A stretch of 64,000 bases of DNA from JAFNGF01 sp964567045 (GCA_964567045.1 CAZMLE010000012.1:1-64000), one strand, 5' to 3'. Counted from the stretch's first letter, positions 33,073 to 42,709 are shown. Program-made: numbers and translations. Notes: generated by a model from the sequence alone, not told the origin.

Positions 33073-36000
33073 TCATTCCTGGAGAAGAACGGTTGGTTTG
33101 ATCAGTATCAATAGCATCTTTTGGTCTTTGATTTTGGAGTAGCTACGAAAAGCTCTTCCAATGATAGGCAATTTACCCAATATCGGCACAGTTGATTGCC
33201 TTTCAACTTCTACGGTGACTTTCTGGCCGCCGATGAGTAGTGTTTTGTCACCGGGAACCAGGCAGCGTGTCTTTGTACTAACCACATCGGTCTGTGGAAT
33301 CTTATATAGATATTTTCCGTTATATTCACGTTCTTCGAAGCCTCGGAGCTGACGAATCTCTAATTCGAAATCCAGGTAGATGTTCTCGTTATCGGGTGTC
33401 AGTTCCGGCTTGACCTGAAGAAAGGTGCCTAACGTCACCGAATCGTGTTTTGGTTCCGGCTCGCCGGAAGGCCACTTCGATTCGGTATAGCCCGAGATAT
33501 AATGCACTGCTTCTTGAATTGCAAGCCGTGCCTCTTTACCGTCTAACACTACAACTTTTGGCGCAGCGAGCGTCTCTGCACCTTTGTGTGCCTGGGTAGC
33601 TTTCAGAAGAAAACTGACATTGAGGTCATTGAGTATCAGGCTGTAAGTATCGGAACCCTCTGAGGCCTGAGCTACAGAAGGCTTAGGTTCCCGCCAGGAA
33701 TTGGCGTCTCGTATGGAATTTGCGTCGAGACCGATGTCTTTCAGGAAATCCTCGCTCACGCTCAGAATCCTTGTTTCGATTTCGATTGCAGTTTTGCCGA
33801 TGCCAAGTTCCTTCAGTCTGTCAGGCTTGACGAACTCAACATGGCTGTCATTGAACAAAACGTTCGTACCCTTTCCTTCTGCCAGCAGCGTCTTGTCATA
33901 AGCTACGGGCATATCTGGAGGAACCGTAATTGTCTTTCCCTTGCCGAGATACTTCGCATTTGCCGAAGCCCATTTTAATTCTTCGTCCTTCAGATACTCT
34001 CGCAATTCCGGCAGAGAATCCGGATACTTGTCGTCGTGGTCATTTGCATAGATAAGCAGCGCTTTGCCCAGGTTGGATAGTTTTTTGGCCGATTCCAGGC
34101 GTTTTACAGCGCCAACAAGTTCGTTGAACTTTTCAGATGTTATGGATTCTACGTGGCCGTCCAGAAACACTACGTTTCTGGCGGTATGTTTTTCAGAAAA
34201 GGTCTTATCATAGGCGATTGGAGTATACGCAGCCTTGGTTACCTGGCGGCTTATGCTTTGACCTAAATATTCCACATTGTTCAGAATCCAGAGGAAAACT
34301 TGCTCATCGGCAATGTAAGGCTTCAATACTTGCAGATTGTCCGGCAACTTATCGCTGTGCTCGTCCGCATACAAGTTTACAGCAAGGCCTAATTGTTTTA
34401 AGTTCTCAAGAGATTTAACGCGTTGCTCTTCTTCAGCAGATTGAATTTCACTGGTTATGCCGAGCTTTTCGAGACGGTCGGCCTGAACATATTCCACGTG
34501 GGCATCCAAAAAGAGCACATTTGTTCCTTGACCTGACTTCAGTAATGATTTGTCGTAGGCTATGATAGTATCAGGCCGATCTTTTTCGGTTTTGCCTTTG
34601 CCGAGGTATTCTACATTTTGGCTGAGCCACTCGATGTCCTGCTTATTTCGCAGATATGGAGCAAACTCTTGTAATGTATCCGGCAACGCTCGTTGGTGGT
34701 CCTGAGCAAAAAAGACCATCGCCTTGCCCAAATCCTGCAGTTTTTGGTTTGATGTTATTTTAGCATCGGCCAGCCGGTCTTTTATGTCGGCCTTTGCTGG
34801 AATGCCGATGCGCTCATCAGGGCGTATTATGTGCGGGGTTATCTGCAGGATCAGAGTCTGATTGGGCCTATCCTCATCCTTTGTGCCGCAGATGATGATG
34901 GTTTCTCCGTCTTTGACCGTCATCTCGCTGGTGCAGTCACTTCTGGCTGTTACGTGAATTGTGCGGCCACTGGCATCTTTTTGTTCTGCCGGCTTTGACC
35001 GCGTAGTAAGGTATATATCCATGTGAACGACGTTGCCTTCGACCACATTAGCCTTAATTTTCAGTTCCAGGCCGCAAGATACATATTTAATGATCGGCTT
35101 TGACTGCTCGTCCGCACCGGCACCTGGCTCATAGCCGGTAATACATGGCACCTCCGAGGCTGTCCTTATGATTGCTTCTTTTCCGTCGAGCACTCTTAGA
35201 CTTGGCTTTGCGAGGGCTTTTGCCTGTTGGTTTTCCTGGATCAATGCCGCCAACCGCTGGGCAAACTCTCCTGGAATCCGCATAATCACTTCGCCCGGAC
35301 TCTTGCCCTTGACAAATTCCGAATCACCCGGAACTTCAAACAACATGCAATCGATATGTATTTGCGGCTTAGCTATTATCTCAGGCGAACCGGCTTCCGC
35401 AGTTGCCGGGCTTTCAGATTCAATAGACCTTCTGAGTCCACTTATCTGAGGCAAAACATGTGTCCCGGTTGCCGGGGCCAGCATCTGATCAGTACTGGCA
35501 TCCGTGGGCGGGTTGCCGACCACAACTGGGGACGTATCTTTGGAATCTGAGCCCGAAAGGGCAAGGCTTGCGGGTATTGCCAGGGCGATGAGCAGGACAG
35601 CGACAACAGCCGCGGGCGCCCAACTGGCGTGGGTTTTTCCGCCGGCCTCTTTGCCCAGTAAACGAGATATACGGCTGGATAGATTTCCGCCGCTGGCGGC
35701 TATGGCTAACTTGGCCTGCTGCGAGCGTATTTTTTCCATCTCCGCCAGAGCTTTTACGTATTGCCTGGTGTCGCCGCAGATGCTGACCGCCATATCGTCG
35801 CAGCAATTCTCCCTTTCAGCGCGAATCGTATGTGAGATCCACCAGACGGCCGGATGATAGAAGCCGAGTATCTCCACTACCGTCTGCAACATATTGACCA
35901 GGTAATCCAGTCTCTTGATGTGGGCCAGCTCGTGCGCAAGGAGGGCCTCTAATTGTTGCGAAGTTAGGCCGGTCAAAGCGCTTGCGGGCAGTAATACTAC

Positions 36001-36621
36001 TGGCCTAATCCAGCCGACAACCGTCGGTACTTGAACAAAAGCAGATTCGAGCAACCTCACTGCCCGCTTGACGCCCAGGCTTTCAGCCAGTTTGCTGAGT
36101 CTGCTGGTTAGTGGGCTGTCGACCTCGTTGACCATTCTGCGTTTCAAGCGATGCAATTGCGCCCAGCCGCCCAAATGCCAGACAGCGAGCACAACTACGC
36201 CGATGAGCCATCCGAGGACGAGGTAGGGCAGAACAGGCTCAAATAGTTCGACGGCGTGCTGTTTCCAGGAGGCCGTGCCCGCCCTTTCAGGCTGAGCCAA
36301 TTTCTCCAATGCCAGTATCTCCGACACTGTAATCTGGCTTGTGGGTTCTGCTGGGTTGTCTGGAAGTGAAGACGCGATATTGAGCGGCGCCGATGATGCT
36401 GAGACCGGCACTAAGTGAATCGTTACCACGGGCAATAGAACGATCAGGCCCAGAGCTGAACAGGCAATTATGTAGCGGATGTTCGCCGCGGACTTTCGCA
36501 ATGCTCTCAAAAAGATCGTTAAGAGCAGTGCCACAACGGCAGCCTGCCAGACGAAGTGTAGCAGTGTCCAGCCTATTTTTTGAATGACTTGCGGTGAAAG
36601 GATATTTTCCAGCGCCGCCAT
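33073..36621 (-). CDS. M56 peptidase fused to H-X9-DG-like and secretin-like domains
   Basis: 1182 residues. Residues 1-360 are a BlaR1-like M56 protease with four membrane helices and the zinc site LLAHELAHIKRLDYLVNM. A periplasmic part follows. Residues ~400-590 resemble the secretin core (LAKPSLRVLDGKEAIIRTAS; VHMDIYLTTRSK; VKDGETIIICGT). Then come three ~110-residue repeats, each ending in a 'FLDAHVEYV / FLDGHVESI / FNDSHVEFV' motif as in prepilin-associated H-X9-DG domains. A second secretin-like segment at ~960-1180 ends QSTVPILGKLPIIGRAF. Planctomycetes combine these modules in large surface proteins. The pairing with BlaI points to regulated expression; the secretin parts are too short on their own to form a pore. 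Confidence 0.85.
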   Translation of the reverse strand: MAALENILSPQVIQKIGWTLLHFVWQAAVVALLLTIFLRALRKSAANIRYIIACSALGLIVLLPVVTIHLVPVSASSAPLNIASSLPDNPAEPTSQITVSEILALEKLAQPERAGTASWKQHAVELFEPVLPYLVLGWLIGVVVLAVWHLGGWAQLHRLKRRMVNEVDSPLTSRLSKLAESLGVKRAVRLLESAFVQVPTVVGWIRPVVLLPASALTGLTSQQLEALLAHELAHIKRLDYLVNMLQTVVEILGFYHPAVWWISHTIRAERENCCDDMAVSICGDTRQYVKALAEMEKIRSQQAKLAIAASGGNLSSRISRLLGKEAGGKTHASWAPAAVVAVLLIALAIPASLALSGSDSKDTSPVVVGNPPTDASTDQMLAPATGTHVLPQISGLRRSIESESPATAEAGSPEIIAKPQIHIDCMLFEVPGDSEFVKGKSPGEVIMRIPGEFAQRLAALIQENQQAKALAKPSLRVLDGKEAIIRTASEVPCITGYEPGAGADEQSKPIIKYVSCGLELKIKANVVEGNVVHMDIYLTTRSKPAEQKDASGRTIHVTARSDCTSEMTVKDGETIIICGTKDEDRPNQTLILQITPHIIRPDERIGIPAKADIKDRLADAKITSNQKLQDLGKAMVFFAQDHQRALPDTLQEFAPYLRNKQDIEWLSQNVEYLGKGKTEKDRPDTIIAYDKSLLKSGQGTNVLFLDAHVEYVQADRLEKLGITSEIQSAEEEQRVKSLENLKQLGLAVNLYADEHSDKLPDNLQVLKPYIADEQVFLWILNNVEYLGQSISRQVTKAAYTPIAYDKTFSEKHTARNVVFLDGHVESITSEKFNELVGAVKRLESAKKLSNLGKALLIYANDHDDKYPDSLPELREYLKDEELKWASANAKYLGKGKTITVPPDMPVAYDKTLLAEGKGTNVLFNDSHVEFVKPDRLKELGIGKTAIEIETRILSVSEDFLKDIGLDANSIRDANSWREPKPSVAQASEGSDTYSLILNDLNVSFLLKATQAHKGAETLAAPKVVVLDGKEARLAIQEAVHYISGYTESKWPSGEPEPKHDSVTLGTFLQVKPELTPDNENIYLDFELEIRQLRGFEEREYNGKYLYKIPQTDVVSTKTRCLVPGDKTLLIGGQKVTVEVERQSTVPILGKLPIIGRAFRSYSKIKDQKMLLILIKPTVLLQE

Positions 36622-36660
36622 GATTATTCTCCTTATAACTGAACTTTTGCAAAACTCTTG

Positions 36661-37035
36661 TCATAACTCATCCAGCAGTTTTTTTATTCTGGTCAGCTCT
36701 TTCGCCGAAACTTTTTTGGCTGAAAGTGCCCGCATCACTAATTTTTCGGCTGAGCCGCAAAAGGCTCGTTCCAGCAAATCGCCTACCAACTGCTTTTGAG
36801 TTTTCTCCTCTGTGGCTGCGGGCTTATAAACGTGCTGCCTTTCGGACTCATCTCGGACCACCAGACCTTTCTCGGTCATTATTTGCATTAGCTTCAGAGT
36901 CGTTGTGTAGCCGGTATCCTCATCTTTGTTCATCGCTTCGTTGACTTCTCGAACGGTGCTTGGCCCGTTATCCCATAGAATTCTCAGGATGGCCAGCTCT
37001 CTATCTGTCGGTCGCAGAGTCTTACTTCGTGCCAT
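36661..37035 (-). CDS. BlaI/MecI-family transcriptional repressor (second)
   Basis: 124 residues with the canonical layout: winged helix (LRPTDRELAILRILWDNGPS; TGYTTTLKLMQIMTEKGLV), then KQLVGDLLERAFCGSAEKLV in the dimerisation half. It lies 39 bases before the large M56 fusion gene on the same strand and should control both. Two perfect palindromes upstream provide the operator. It is clearly a paralogue of the repressor at 32425-32823, with its own distinct operator sequence. Confidence 0.93.
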   Translation of the reverse strand: MARSKTLRPTDRELAILRILWDNGPSTVREVNEAMNKDEDTGYTTTLKLMQIMTEKGLVVRDESERQHVYKPAATEEKTQKQLVGDLLERAFCGSAEKLVMRALSAKKVSAKELTRIKKLLDEL

Positions 37036-37083
37036 GTTTCGAGTCTCCTATTATTGTCGCTTTCATCCTATATCGGCAATTTA

Positions 37084-37120
37084 TACGAATATCTTCGTAG
37101 CGTCAACGAAAATATTCGTA
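37084..37120. promoter_or_regulatory. tandem BlaI operators
   Basis: Two adjacent palindromes: TACGAA-TATC-TTCGTA (37084-37099) and ACGAA-AATA-TTCGT (37106-37119). Their centres are about two helical turns apart, 49 bases upstream of the repressor ATG. Paired dimer sites of this type fit cooperative autoregulation by a BlaI protein. Confidence 0.75.
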
Positions 37121-37269
37121 TTTTTACACAAATTTTTTCCGTCTTATTTTTGAACCTCAGAAACGCGCAAAAAAGGCCTCTCCATTGCGTTCGAGTGCAG
37201 AGCGCGATCCCCCGCCCGGGCGCAACGATCGCTCTGTTTTTTGCCACAGATTCGACAGATTAGGCAGTG

Positions 37270-39309
37270 TTAATCCGTGTCTTTTGCCTTGGCGTAGGCG
37301 GCGACGACCTGCTGCTGGACATTCGGTGGGACAAGGTCATAGTGGCTGAACGACATAGAATAGCTGCCGCGCCCGCCGGTTACGCTTTTGAGCTGGCTGG
37401 TATACTGCGTGACTTCTGCCAGCGGCACCTGTGCTTTAATAGCTAAAAAGTTGCCGGGCAGCATCTCTTGTCCCAGAACCCTTCCTCGCTTGCCGGCCAA
37501 GTCGCCGGCGATGTCGCCGACGTTCTCAGCGGGCACGGTAATTTCAACATTCACAATCGGCTCAAGCAAAACAGCTTTGGCTTTTTGAACCGCGTCGATA
37601 AATGCGCCCTTGCCGGCCGTACGAAACGCCACTTCCTTTGAATCAACCGGGTGATGTTTGCCGTCATAAACCGAGACTTTTATATCCTGCATCGGGAATC
37701 CTGCGACCACGCCGGCTTGCATCACATCGTTCACGCCCTTAAACACGGCAGGCTCATACTGCCCGGGTATTGAGGCGCCAAAAATATCCCAGCTAAACTG
37801 TAGCGGCGGATCGGAATTGCGCTCAGCCGGCTCGACACGAAGGTAAACTTCGCCGAACTGGCCAGCTCCGCCGGTCTGCTTCTTATGGCGATAATGACCA
37901 TCGGCTTTGGCCGTAATTGTCTCGCGGTAGGGGATCTTCGGCGTCTTGGTGCGCACCGAAAGCTTAAAGCGTTTCTCCAATTTTTCCAGCATAATCCGCA
38001 GGTGCAAATCACCAAGTCCGCTGACGACCAATTCTTTTGTCTGGGTTTCTCTTGTGACCTTAAAGCATGGGTCTTCTTCATTGAGTTTTTCGAGGGCAGC
38101 GCTTATTCTTTGCTCATCGCCGCGGGCGACCGGCTCGATTGCCAGAGAGAACATCGGCTCAGGCACCGGCGGCACTTTGAACCGCCCGGCCGCGGCCCCG
38201 TCGTGAATGAGGTCGTCGAGCTTGAGGTCTTCCGCCTTGGCAAGGGTCACGATGTCACCTGCTACGCCGGCGTCGATTTCTTGGTTCTCACCGCCCTGGG
38301 GCCTGAAGATATGTCCCGGCCGAGTCGCCCTTTTCTCATCGTTTCGTATCAGACTCGTATCCGAGGTGAGTCTGCCGCTAAAAATTCTAATGGTTGTGTA
38401 CTTCATATTTGAGCGTGGGTCTAAGCCGATCCGGAAGACCAGTCCCGCAAGCGGCCCGGCAGCGTCTGCCTTGAGTTCCGTAATCTTATCGCCGTCCATA
38501 AGCTGCCGCGGTTTTACATCAAGCGGTGACGGCGTGTACTTGGCAACAATATCCAGAAGCTCGGTAATGCCGACTTCTCTGCGTGCATCCGTGAAAACTA
38601 TCGGGATCAGCGTCCCGCTTTTTAGCGCCTCGACAAATACAGAAGCTATCTTTTCAGCGGACACTGCTTCGCCGGCAAGGTAGCTTTCCATAAGGGCGTC
38701 GTCTGCCTCGATGACGCTTTCTATCAGCTCCGTGTGCGCAGCGGCCACATCCATTACAGGCGATTTGCCGGCTTCGTTTTCGATGCAGTCGATGACGGAT
38801 GCCTTGTCGGCGGCGGGCAAATTGGCACAGCGGCACTTATAGCCGAATCCGCCAGAGGCGGACTGGATATTCTTTAGCAGTTCGGCTAAATCCACGTTTT
38901 CAGCGTCAATTTTGTTTATAACTATAAGGCGCGGCAAATCGGCCTTGCTGGCTAATTCAAAAAGTTTTCGCGTGTTGGTCTCGATGCCGGCAGCCGCGCT
39001 TATCACGATTACTGCGGTGTCGGCGGCCGGTATCGCTTTGATAGCCGGCCCTATGAAATCGGGATAACCCGGCGTATCTATAATGTGAATCAGTTTGCCG
39101 TTGTACTCGACGTGAACGACAGCGGATTGTATTGAATGTTGGTGCTCCTTCTCCTCGTCGTAGTAGTCGCAGATGGACGTTTTGTCGTCGACGCTGCCCA
39201 GCCGGCTTGTTACGCCGGCTTTGTGCAGGATTGCCTCAGCCAGCGAGGTTTTGCCACTGCTGCCGTGCCCCAAAAGAACAATGTTGCGGATGTCGGCAGT
39301 ATTAGCCAC
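37270..39309 (-). CDS. elongation factor G-like GTPase
   Basis: 679 residues from a GTG at 39307-39309 preceded by GGAGG; the ATG at 39330 lies upstream of that Shine-Dalgarno. G motifs are complete: GHGSSGKT, DTPGYPDF, NKID. Domain II, the ribosomal S5-like domain IV (KKQTGGAGQFGEVYLRV) and domain V follow. It belongs to the EF-G-like group (EF-G2 / 'FusA-like' of many bacteria) that differs from the main FusA: the P-loop carries GSSGKTS rather than AHIDAGKT. A role in translocation, recycling or stress is possible, but the duty of this branch is not settled. It is not near ribosomal protein genes. Confidence 0.9.
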   Translation of the reverse strand: MANTADIRNIVLLGHGSSGKTSLAEAILHKAGVTSRLGSVDDKTSICDYYDEEKEHQHSIQSAVVHVEYNGKLIHIIDTPGYPDFIGPAIKAIPAADTAVIVISAAAGIETNTRKLFELASKADLPRLIVINKIDAENVDLAELLKNIQSASGGFGYKCRCANLPAADKASVIDCIENEAGKSPVMDVAAAHTELIESVIEADDALMESYLAGEAVSAEKIASVFVEALKSGTLIPIVFTDARREVGITELLDIVAKYTPSPLDVKPRQLMDGDKITELKADAAGPLAGLVFRIGLDPRSNMKYTTIRIFSGRLTSDTSLIRNDEKRATRPGHIFRPQGGENQEIDAGVAGDIVTLAKAEDLKLDDLIHDGAAAGRFKVPPVPEPMFSLAIEPVARGDEQRISAALEKLNEEDPCFKVTRETQTKELVVSGLGDLHLRIMLEKLEKRFKLSVRTKTPKIPYRETITAKADGHYRHKKQTGGAGQFGEVYLRVEPAERNSDPPLQFSWDIFGASIPGQYEPAVFKGVNDVMQAGVVAGFPMQDIKVSVYDGKHHPVDSKEVAFRTAGKGAFIDAVQKAKAVLLEPIVNVEITVPAENVGDIAGDLAGKRGRVLGQEMLPGNFLAIKAQVPLAEVTQYTSQLKSVTGGRGSYSMSFSHYDLVPPNVQQQVVAAYAKAKDTD

Positions 39310-39448
39310 TTTTTGACCTCCAGAACACACTTTTTAGGTTCGCATTTGCTTCCAATTCAGTTAAACACTTTAGGATATTTGCTAACGCTACAAACGACAA
39401 GGAATTTTTTGCCCATTTCGGGCAATAAGGGGTATATTTGGCTTTTTT

Positions 39449-39946
39449 CTAACAACCGCTTAGCAAATCGTGTAGTTTTTTGTACGCGGGCAGAAGCAGG
39501 GGGGTGATTTTGCAGTCTTTGCACGCCCAGTGGAACAGAATCTTCTGGTCTTGCTCTGCCACCCTGTTCGGAGCATAAGGCCGGCGAATATAAGCGTCCA
39601 CGCAGCAGGCCGGATAACCAAAAAGGAAGCCTTCAAGCCGCTGCGTTTCCGGCGATTTATCTATCGGCGTGTCGGCAAAGCGCTCTTGGTATAACTGGAT
39701 ATAGCCGGGCAGTCGGCTGAAAATCGTCTCGATAATTTCCTTGCCGGTCTTGACAGCGCGCCGGATTTCTTTGGTGAGCAGGCCGAGTTGTTCCAAAAGT
39801 TTAAGCCCAGCGCTATCCAGAGGTTTCTCCCATCTGCTTAAAGGCTTTATTCCTTCGCGGGTGAGCAGCGCAAGATATGCCAGGTCAAAATTGATTTCCT
39901 TCAGTGCTTTCGCACTTTGTTGGAGTTCGTGAGCGTTGGAGGTCAC
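39449..39946 (-). CDS. DUF483-like hypothetical protein
   Basis: 165 residues, soluble. The C-terminal third has EGFLFGYPACCVDAYIRRPY and HWACKDCKITPLLLP, i.e. two cysteine pairs (CC and CKDC-type) after an FGYPxCC motif that I associate with DUF483. The N-terminal part is helical. Function unknown; the cysteines suggest metal binding. It ends 12 bases upstream of the start side of the next minus gene's stop and probably is co-transcribed with it, as both lie on the same strand with a short gap. Confidence 0.65.
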   Translation of the reverse strand: MTSNAHELQQSAKALKEINFDLAYLALLTREGIKPLSRWEKPLDSAGLKLLEQLGLLTKEIRRAVKTGKEIIETIFSRLPGYIQLYQERFADTPIDKSPETQRLEGFLFGYPACCVDAYIRRPYAPNRVAEQDQKILFHWACKDCKITPLLLPAYKKLHDLLSGC

Positions 39947-39958
39947 GTGTCTGCTCTG

Positions 39959-41110
39959 CTATTTCTTCTGCTCGTCCTGGCTTGGCTCGGTGCTATCCAG
40001 CCATCTCTCAGCGAGTTTGGCCAGGTCAGCGAGGTCGGTGTTGCAGTCCTGATTTAGGTCTGCCGGGGCAAATATGGTGCCCAGATCACCGCACCGCCGG
40101 GGCATTTCCAGAATCTTTGCCAGTAGCGGCACATCAATTCTGCCTTTTCCATGACGGTCACCCCAGTAGCTGAACGAACCGTGCTGCATATAGTGGCAGA
40201 CAATGTCAGGTACTTCAAAAGAAAGACCGAGCTTCGGATTGATGACCTGCCAGTAGCCCATATTGGCGGAATGGCCGCATATTTCGCACAGCTCGATGCC
40301 CCTTTGCATGAAGCTTGCCTTATATAGTTCGTCAACGCCCGGCGCGTTAGGTTCGTAGACCGGCAAAGCCTCGATAACCTCTGCATATTGCCTGGCCAGT
40401 TCGATTCCATCCGGAACAAGGTTGTTGTCCTGGTCGGCATCATAAAGATTGTAGCCTGCCGCCAGTTCTTCGTTATCCGTCAGAAGGTCGCCATCTAAGT
40501 CATCGCCGGCAACCGGCAACTGGTGCTCATCTAGCTCTTCGGGAAAACGCAGCTCGAGCGCCCGCATAAGTGCCGGCACGTCTATCCTCCCAGTGTGTAC
40601 GTTGCCCGCATGGCTGAAGGAGCCGTGCTCCAAGTAGTGCAGGGCGATAAGGGGACAATCCACATTTAGGCCTAGCTTCGGGTTGACTATTCCTGCCGGA
40701 CCCATGTTGACGGTTTCGCCGCAGATCTCACAGGTTTCCAATCCGAATTGGGGTGCGTGCCATTTACACGTTGCGCCAGGTGCAGCGTCATCCTGCCAGG
40801 GCAATTGCGCAATAATAGCGGCGCAGCGTGTGGCTAATTCCAGCCCATCGAGCGTGCCGTTGCGGTTTTGATCGCCATCGTATGGGCGATATCCGATGGC
40901 GAATTCTTCGCGGTCCGCGAGCAAATCCGCATCTGCATCCTGCTTGACGGCCAATTGGTGTTTATCCGGAACACTCGCGGCAAGGGCCTTGTTGATGGTC
41001 AGCCCTGCCCCCAGGGTGATTACAGCCGCTGCGCCGGCTGCGACCGCTTGTCTTTTGAAGATTTTGGGCTCTCGGGCGTGTCTTTGTTGGGCTCTTTTTA
41101 GTCTTCTCAT
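39959..41110 (-). CDS. secreted protein with calcium-binding repeats and dockerin-like C-terminus
   Basis: 383 residues. A signal-like helix lies at ~23-45 (AVAAGAAAVITLGAGLTI). Two tandem ~150-residue units each contain Asp-rich calcium loops (DADADLLADREEFAIGYRPY; DGDQNRNGTLDGLELA) and a conserved cysteine/histidine block (CEICGETVNMG; CEICGHSANMGYW; YLEHGSFSH / YMQHGSFSY). The C-terminal ~30 residues (DLNQDCNTDLADLAKLAERW) have the look of a type I dockerin half. The duplicated 'CEICG' blocks may bind metal. Exported, probably cell-surface; its partner is unknown. A good promoter lies upstream. Confidence 0.75.
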   Translation of the reverse strand: MRRLKRAQQRHAREPKIFKRQAVAAGAAAVITLGAGLTINKALAASVPDKHQLAVKQDADADLLADREEFAIGYRPYDGDQNRNGTLDGLELATRCAAIIAQLPWQDDAAPGATCKWHAPQFGLETCEICGETVNMGPAGIVNPKLGLNVDCPLIALHYLEHGSFSHAGNVHTGRIDVPALMRALELRFPEELDEHQLPVAGDDLDGDLLTDNEELAAGYNLYDADQDNNLVPDGIELARQYAEVIEALPVYEPNAPGVDELYKASFMQRGIELCEICGHSANMGYWQVINPKLGLSFEVPDIVCHYMQHGSFSYWGDRHGKGRIDVPLLAKILEMPRRCGDLGTIFAPADLNQDCNTDLADLAKLAERWLDSTEPSQDEQKK

Positions 41111-41420
41111 AATCGTCTCCCGGCAGAAATGCCGTCATACGGGCGGCCGAACTACTGTAAGATTATATCAAACAGCCTGCCTTTTTTCCAGAGCTTAACC
41201 TGCAATATTCGCTTGTGCCATCGCCTCCGCAGCATATCGGCAATGTAGAGCGGCCTTTGCCCATCGCTTATCTGACGGGCAAAAAAATTCTGCCGAAATT
41301 TCTTGCCAGGCTGCACCCATCGGGCTATAATCTCAAAAGATACACTTACTCGCGGATTATCATCTCTGAAAAATAGAAAAAAGTTGGTCAAAAGGTCCCT
41401 TTAATGGAGGCGAGCCGACC
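41111..41420. other. divergent promoter region
   Basis: Separates the dockerin-like gene (minus) from the prepilin gene (plus). It holds the minus-strand promoter listed separately and, for the prepilin gene, GGAGG at 41406-41410 before ATG 41421. The 79-codon minus frame inside has no family pattern and overlaps the promoter. Confidence 0.5.
41162..41190 (-). promoter_or_regulatory. predicted promoter of the dockerin-like gene
   Basis: On the minus strand TGGAAA (41190-41185), 17 bases, TATAAT (41167-41162), about 50 bases before the ATG. Confidence 0.55.
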
Positions 41421-42252
41421 ATGCGTGAAAGAAAAGGTTTTACGCTGATAGAGCTTCTGGTGGTGATTGCCGTTATTGCGCTACTGATGGCGATCCTGCT
41501 GCCAACGCTGCAACGGGCGAGGCGTCAGGCCAAAGCCGTCGCCTGCCAGTCCAAACTGCGTCAATGGGGTGTCGCATTTTGCGCATACACCACTGATTAT
41601 GACGGCAAGTTCTTTCCCTGGTGGCCTCCGTACTACGCCAGCTTCATGCAGGATAACCGATCCTGCTTACATTGGCCCTATAAAATGCCGGCTTATTACC
41701 GTGACTGCAACGATCTACGGTTGTGCCCGGCTACAAAACCTGGTAAGTTGGATTATGAACACATACTTGTGGCGGATGACAAGTTCTCACCTCTGGTGGT
41801 ACTGCGCCCAAGGTCAGTCCGGATTTCTTGTCTGGTACTTCGGCAGTTACGGCCTCAACGCGTTTATCGGCAAGGCGGACCACGACTATCGGAACTATCG
41901 CGGGATGTGGAATACGTCTCTGGCGCCGGATGCCGACTGCGTGCCCGTGCTCTTTGATTGTATGTCCCCCATCGCATGGTATCGCCTCGGCGACTACGAG
42001 TGGATTCCCCCTGAATATGAGGGGGCATGCGGTCCCGAGCCAGGGAACAGGATGAACTATGCGTGCATTGAGCGTCATGTCGGAGGCGTCAATTCCCTTT
42101 TCATGGATTGGTCGGTGCGGAAAGTGGGATTGAAGGAACTCTGGACGCTCAAGTGGCATCGCGAATACAACACGCGTGGCCCGTGGACCAAAGCTGGCGG
42201 CGTTAAACCCGAAGACTGGCCGAGGTGGATGAGACACTTCAAGGACTACTGA
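41421..42252 (+). pseudogene. type IV/II prepilin-like protein, frameshifted
   Basis: Starts at ATG 41421 after GGAGG with a perfect prepilin leader and helix (MRERKGFTLIELLVVIAVIA), cut by a prepilin peptidase before the F. The first frame carries ~125 family-like residues (YDGKFFPWWPPYY; LRLCPATKPG). Near 41790 the similarity moves one frame over, where WWYCAQGQSGFLVWYFGSYG and the planctomycete H-X9-DG-like end (VNSLFMDWSVRKVGLKEL) continue to the TGA at 42250-42252. The join needs a single-base change, so either the gene is freshly broken or the base is a sequencing error. The intact protein would be about 275 residues. Confidence 0.8.
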
Positions 42253-42542
42253 AATCGCTGCCTGGTCGTCCAGGCCGCCCGATTTCCAATTGTCAATTCC
42301 TGAACCTGGCCAGGAACAGGTTTACAATTTTCAATTTTGAAATGCAATACGGGCAAAAGATTCGCAAAATTCTTTGTTTTCCTCTCTGAGGTATTAGGGC
42401 TAATTTTATTGGACGCTCAAATAACCCACCAAAATAATCCTGTTTCACTGGCCTATATGTTGGGCTTTGGGTTATGGGGCGTTGGGTGAGTCTCCTGTTG
42501 GTTGGCTAAAGAAAAAAGCGCTGTCTGACGATATTTGCCAAC
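42253..42542. other. short gap with AATTGTCAATT repeats
   Basis: Contains the CAATTGTCAATTCC / TTTACAATTTTCAATTTTG repeat words seen upstream of several genes here and a CCTGAACCTGGCCAGGAACAGG hairpin-like word. Nothing else is seen. Confidence 0.4.
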
Positions 42543-42692
42543 ATGGATAAAAAGGAGTTGATTGACTGCATTTGCCAGATCAATAGAACCGCCAAGCCCG
42601 AATTCCTCGCCAATTTCTCGCAAGAAGAGCTCTCCGCCTACCTCGAGCATCTGATGGAGCTGGACCTGGAAGAATTGGCTCTGTGCAGCTAA
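42543..42692 (+). CDS. 49-residue conserved-looking small protein
   Basis: ATG at 42543 to TAA at 42690-42692. The peptide is acidic and helical: MDKKELIDCICQINRTAKPE, then FLANFSQEELSAYLEHLMEL and DLEELALCS. The amphipathic heptad-like spacing of leucines and glutamates and the codon use are those of a real gene. I recall similar 45-55 residue proteins in planctomycetes but cannot name a family. It has no obvious Shine-Dalgarno. It converges with the CvpA-like gene and follows the prepilin gene. Confidence 0.6.
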   Translation: MDKKELIDCICQINRTAKPEFLANFSQEELSAYLEHLMELDLEELALCS

Positions 42693-42709
42693 GGGTTCAT
42701 TTAGTTGTC

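Noticed and set aside
41152..41391. 79-residue frame on the minus strand
   Set aside because: Overlaps a good promoter for the dockerin-like gene and looks random in composition.
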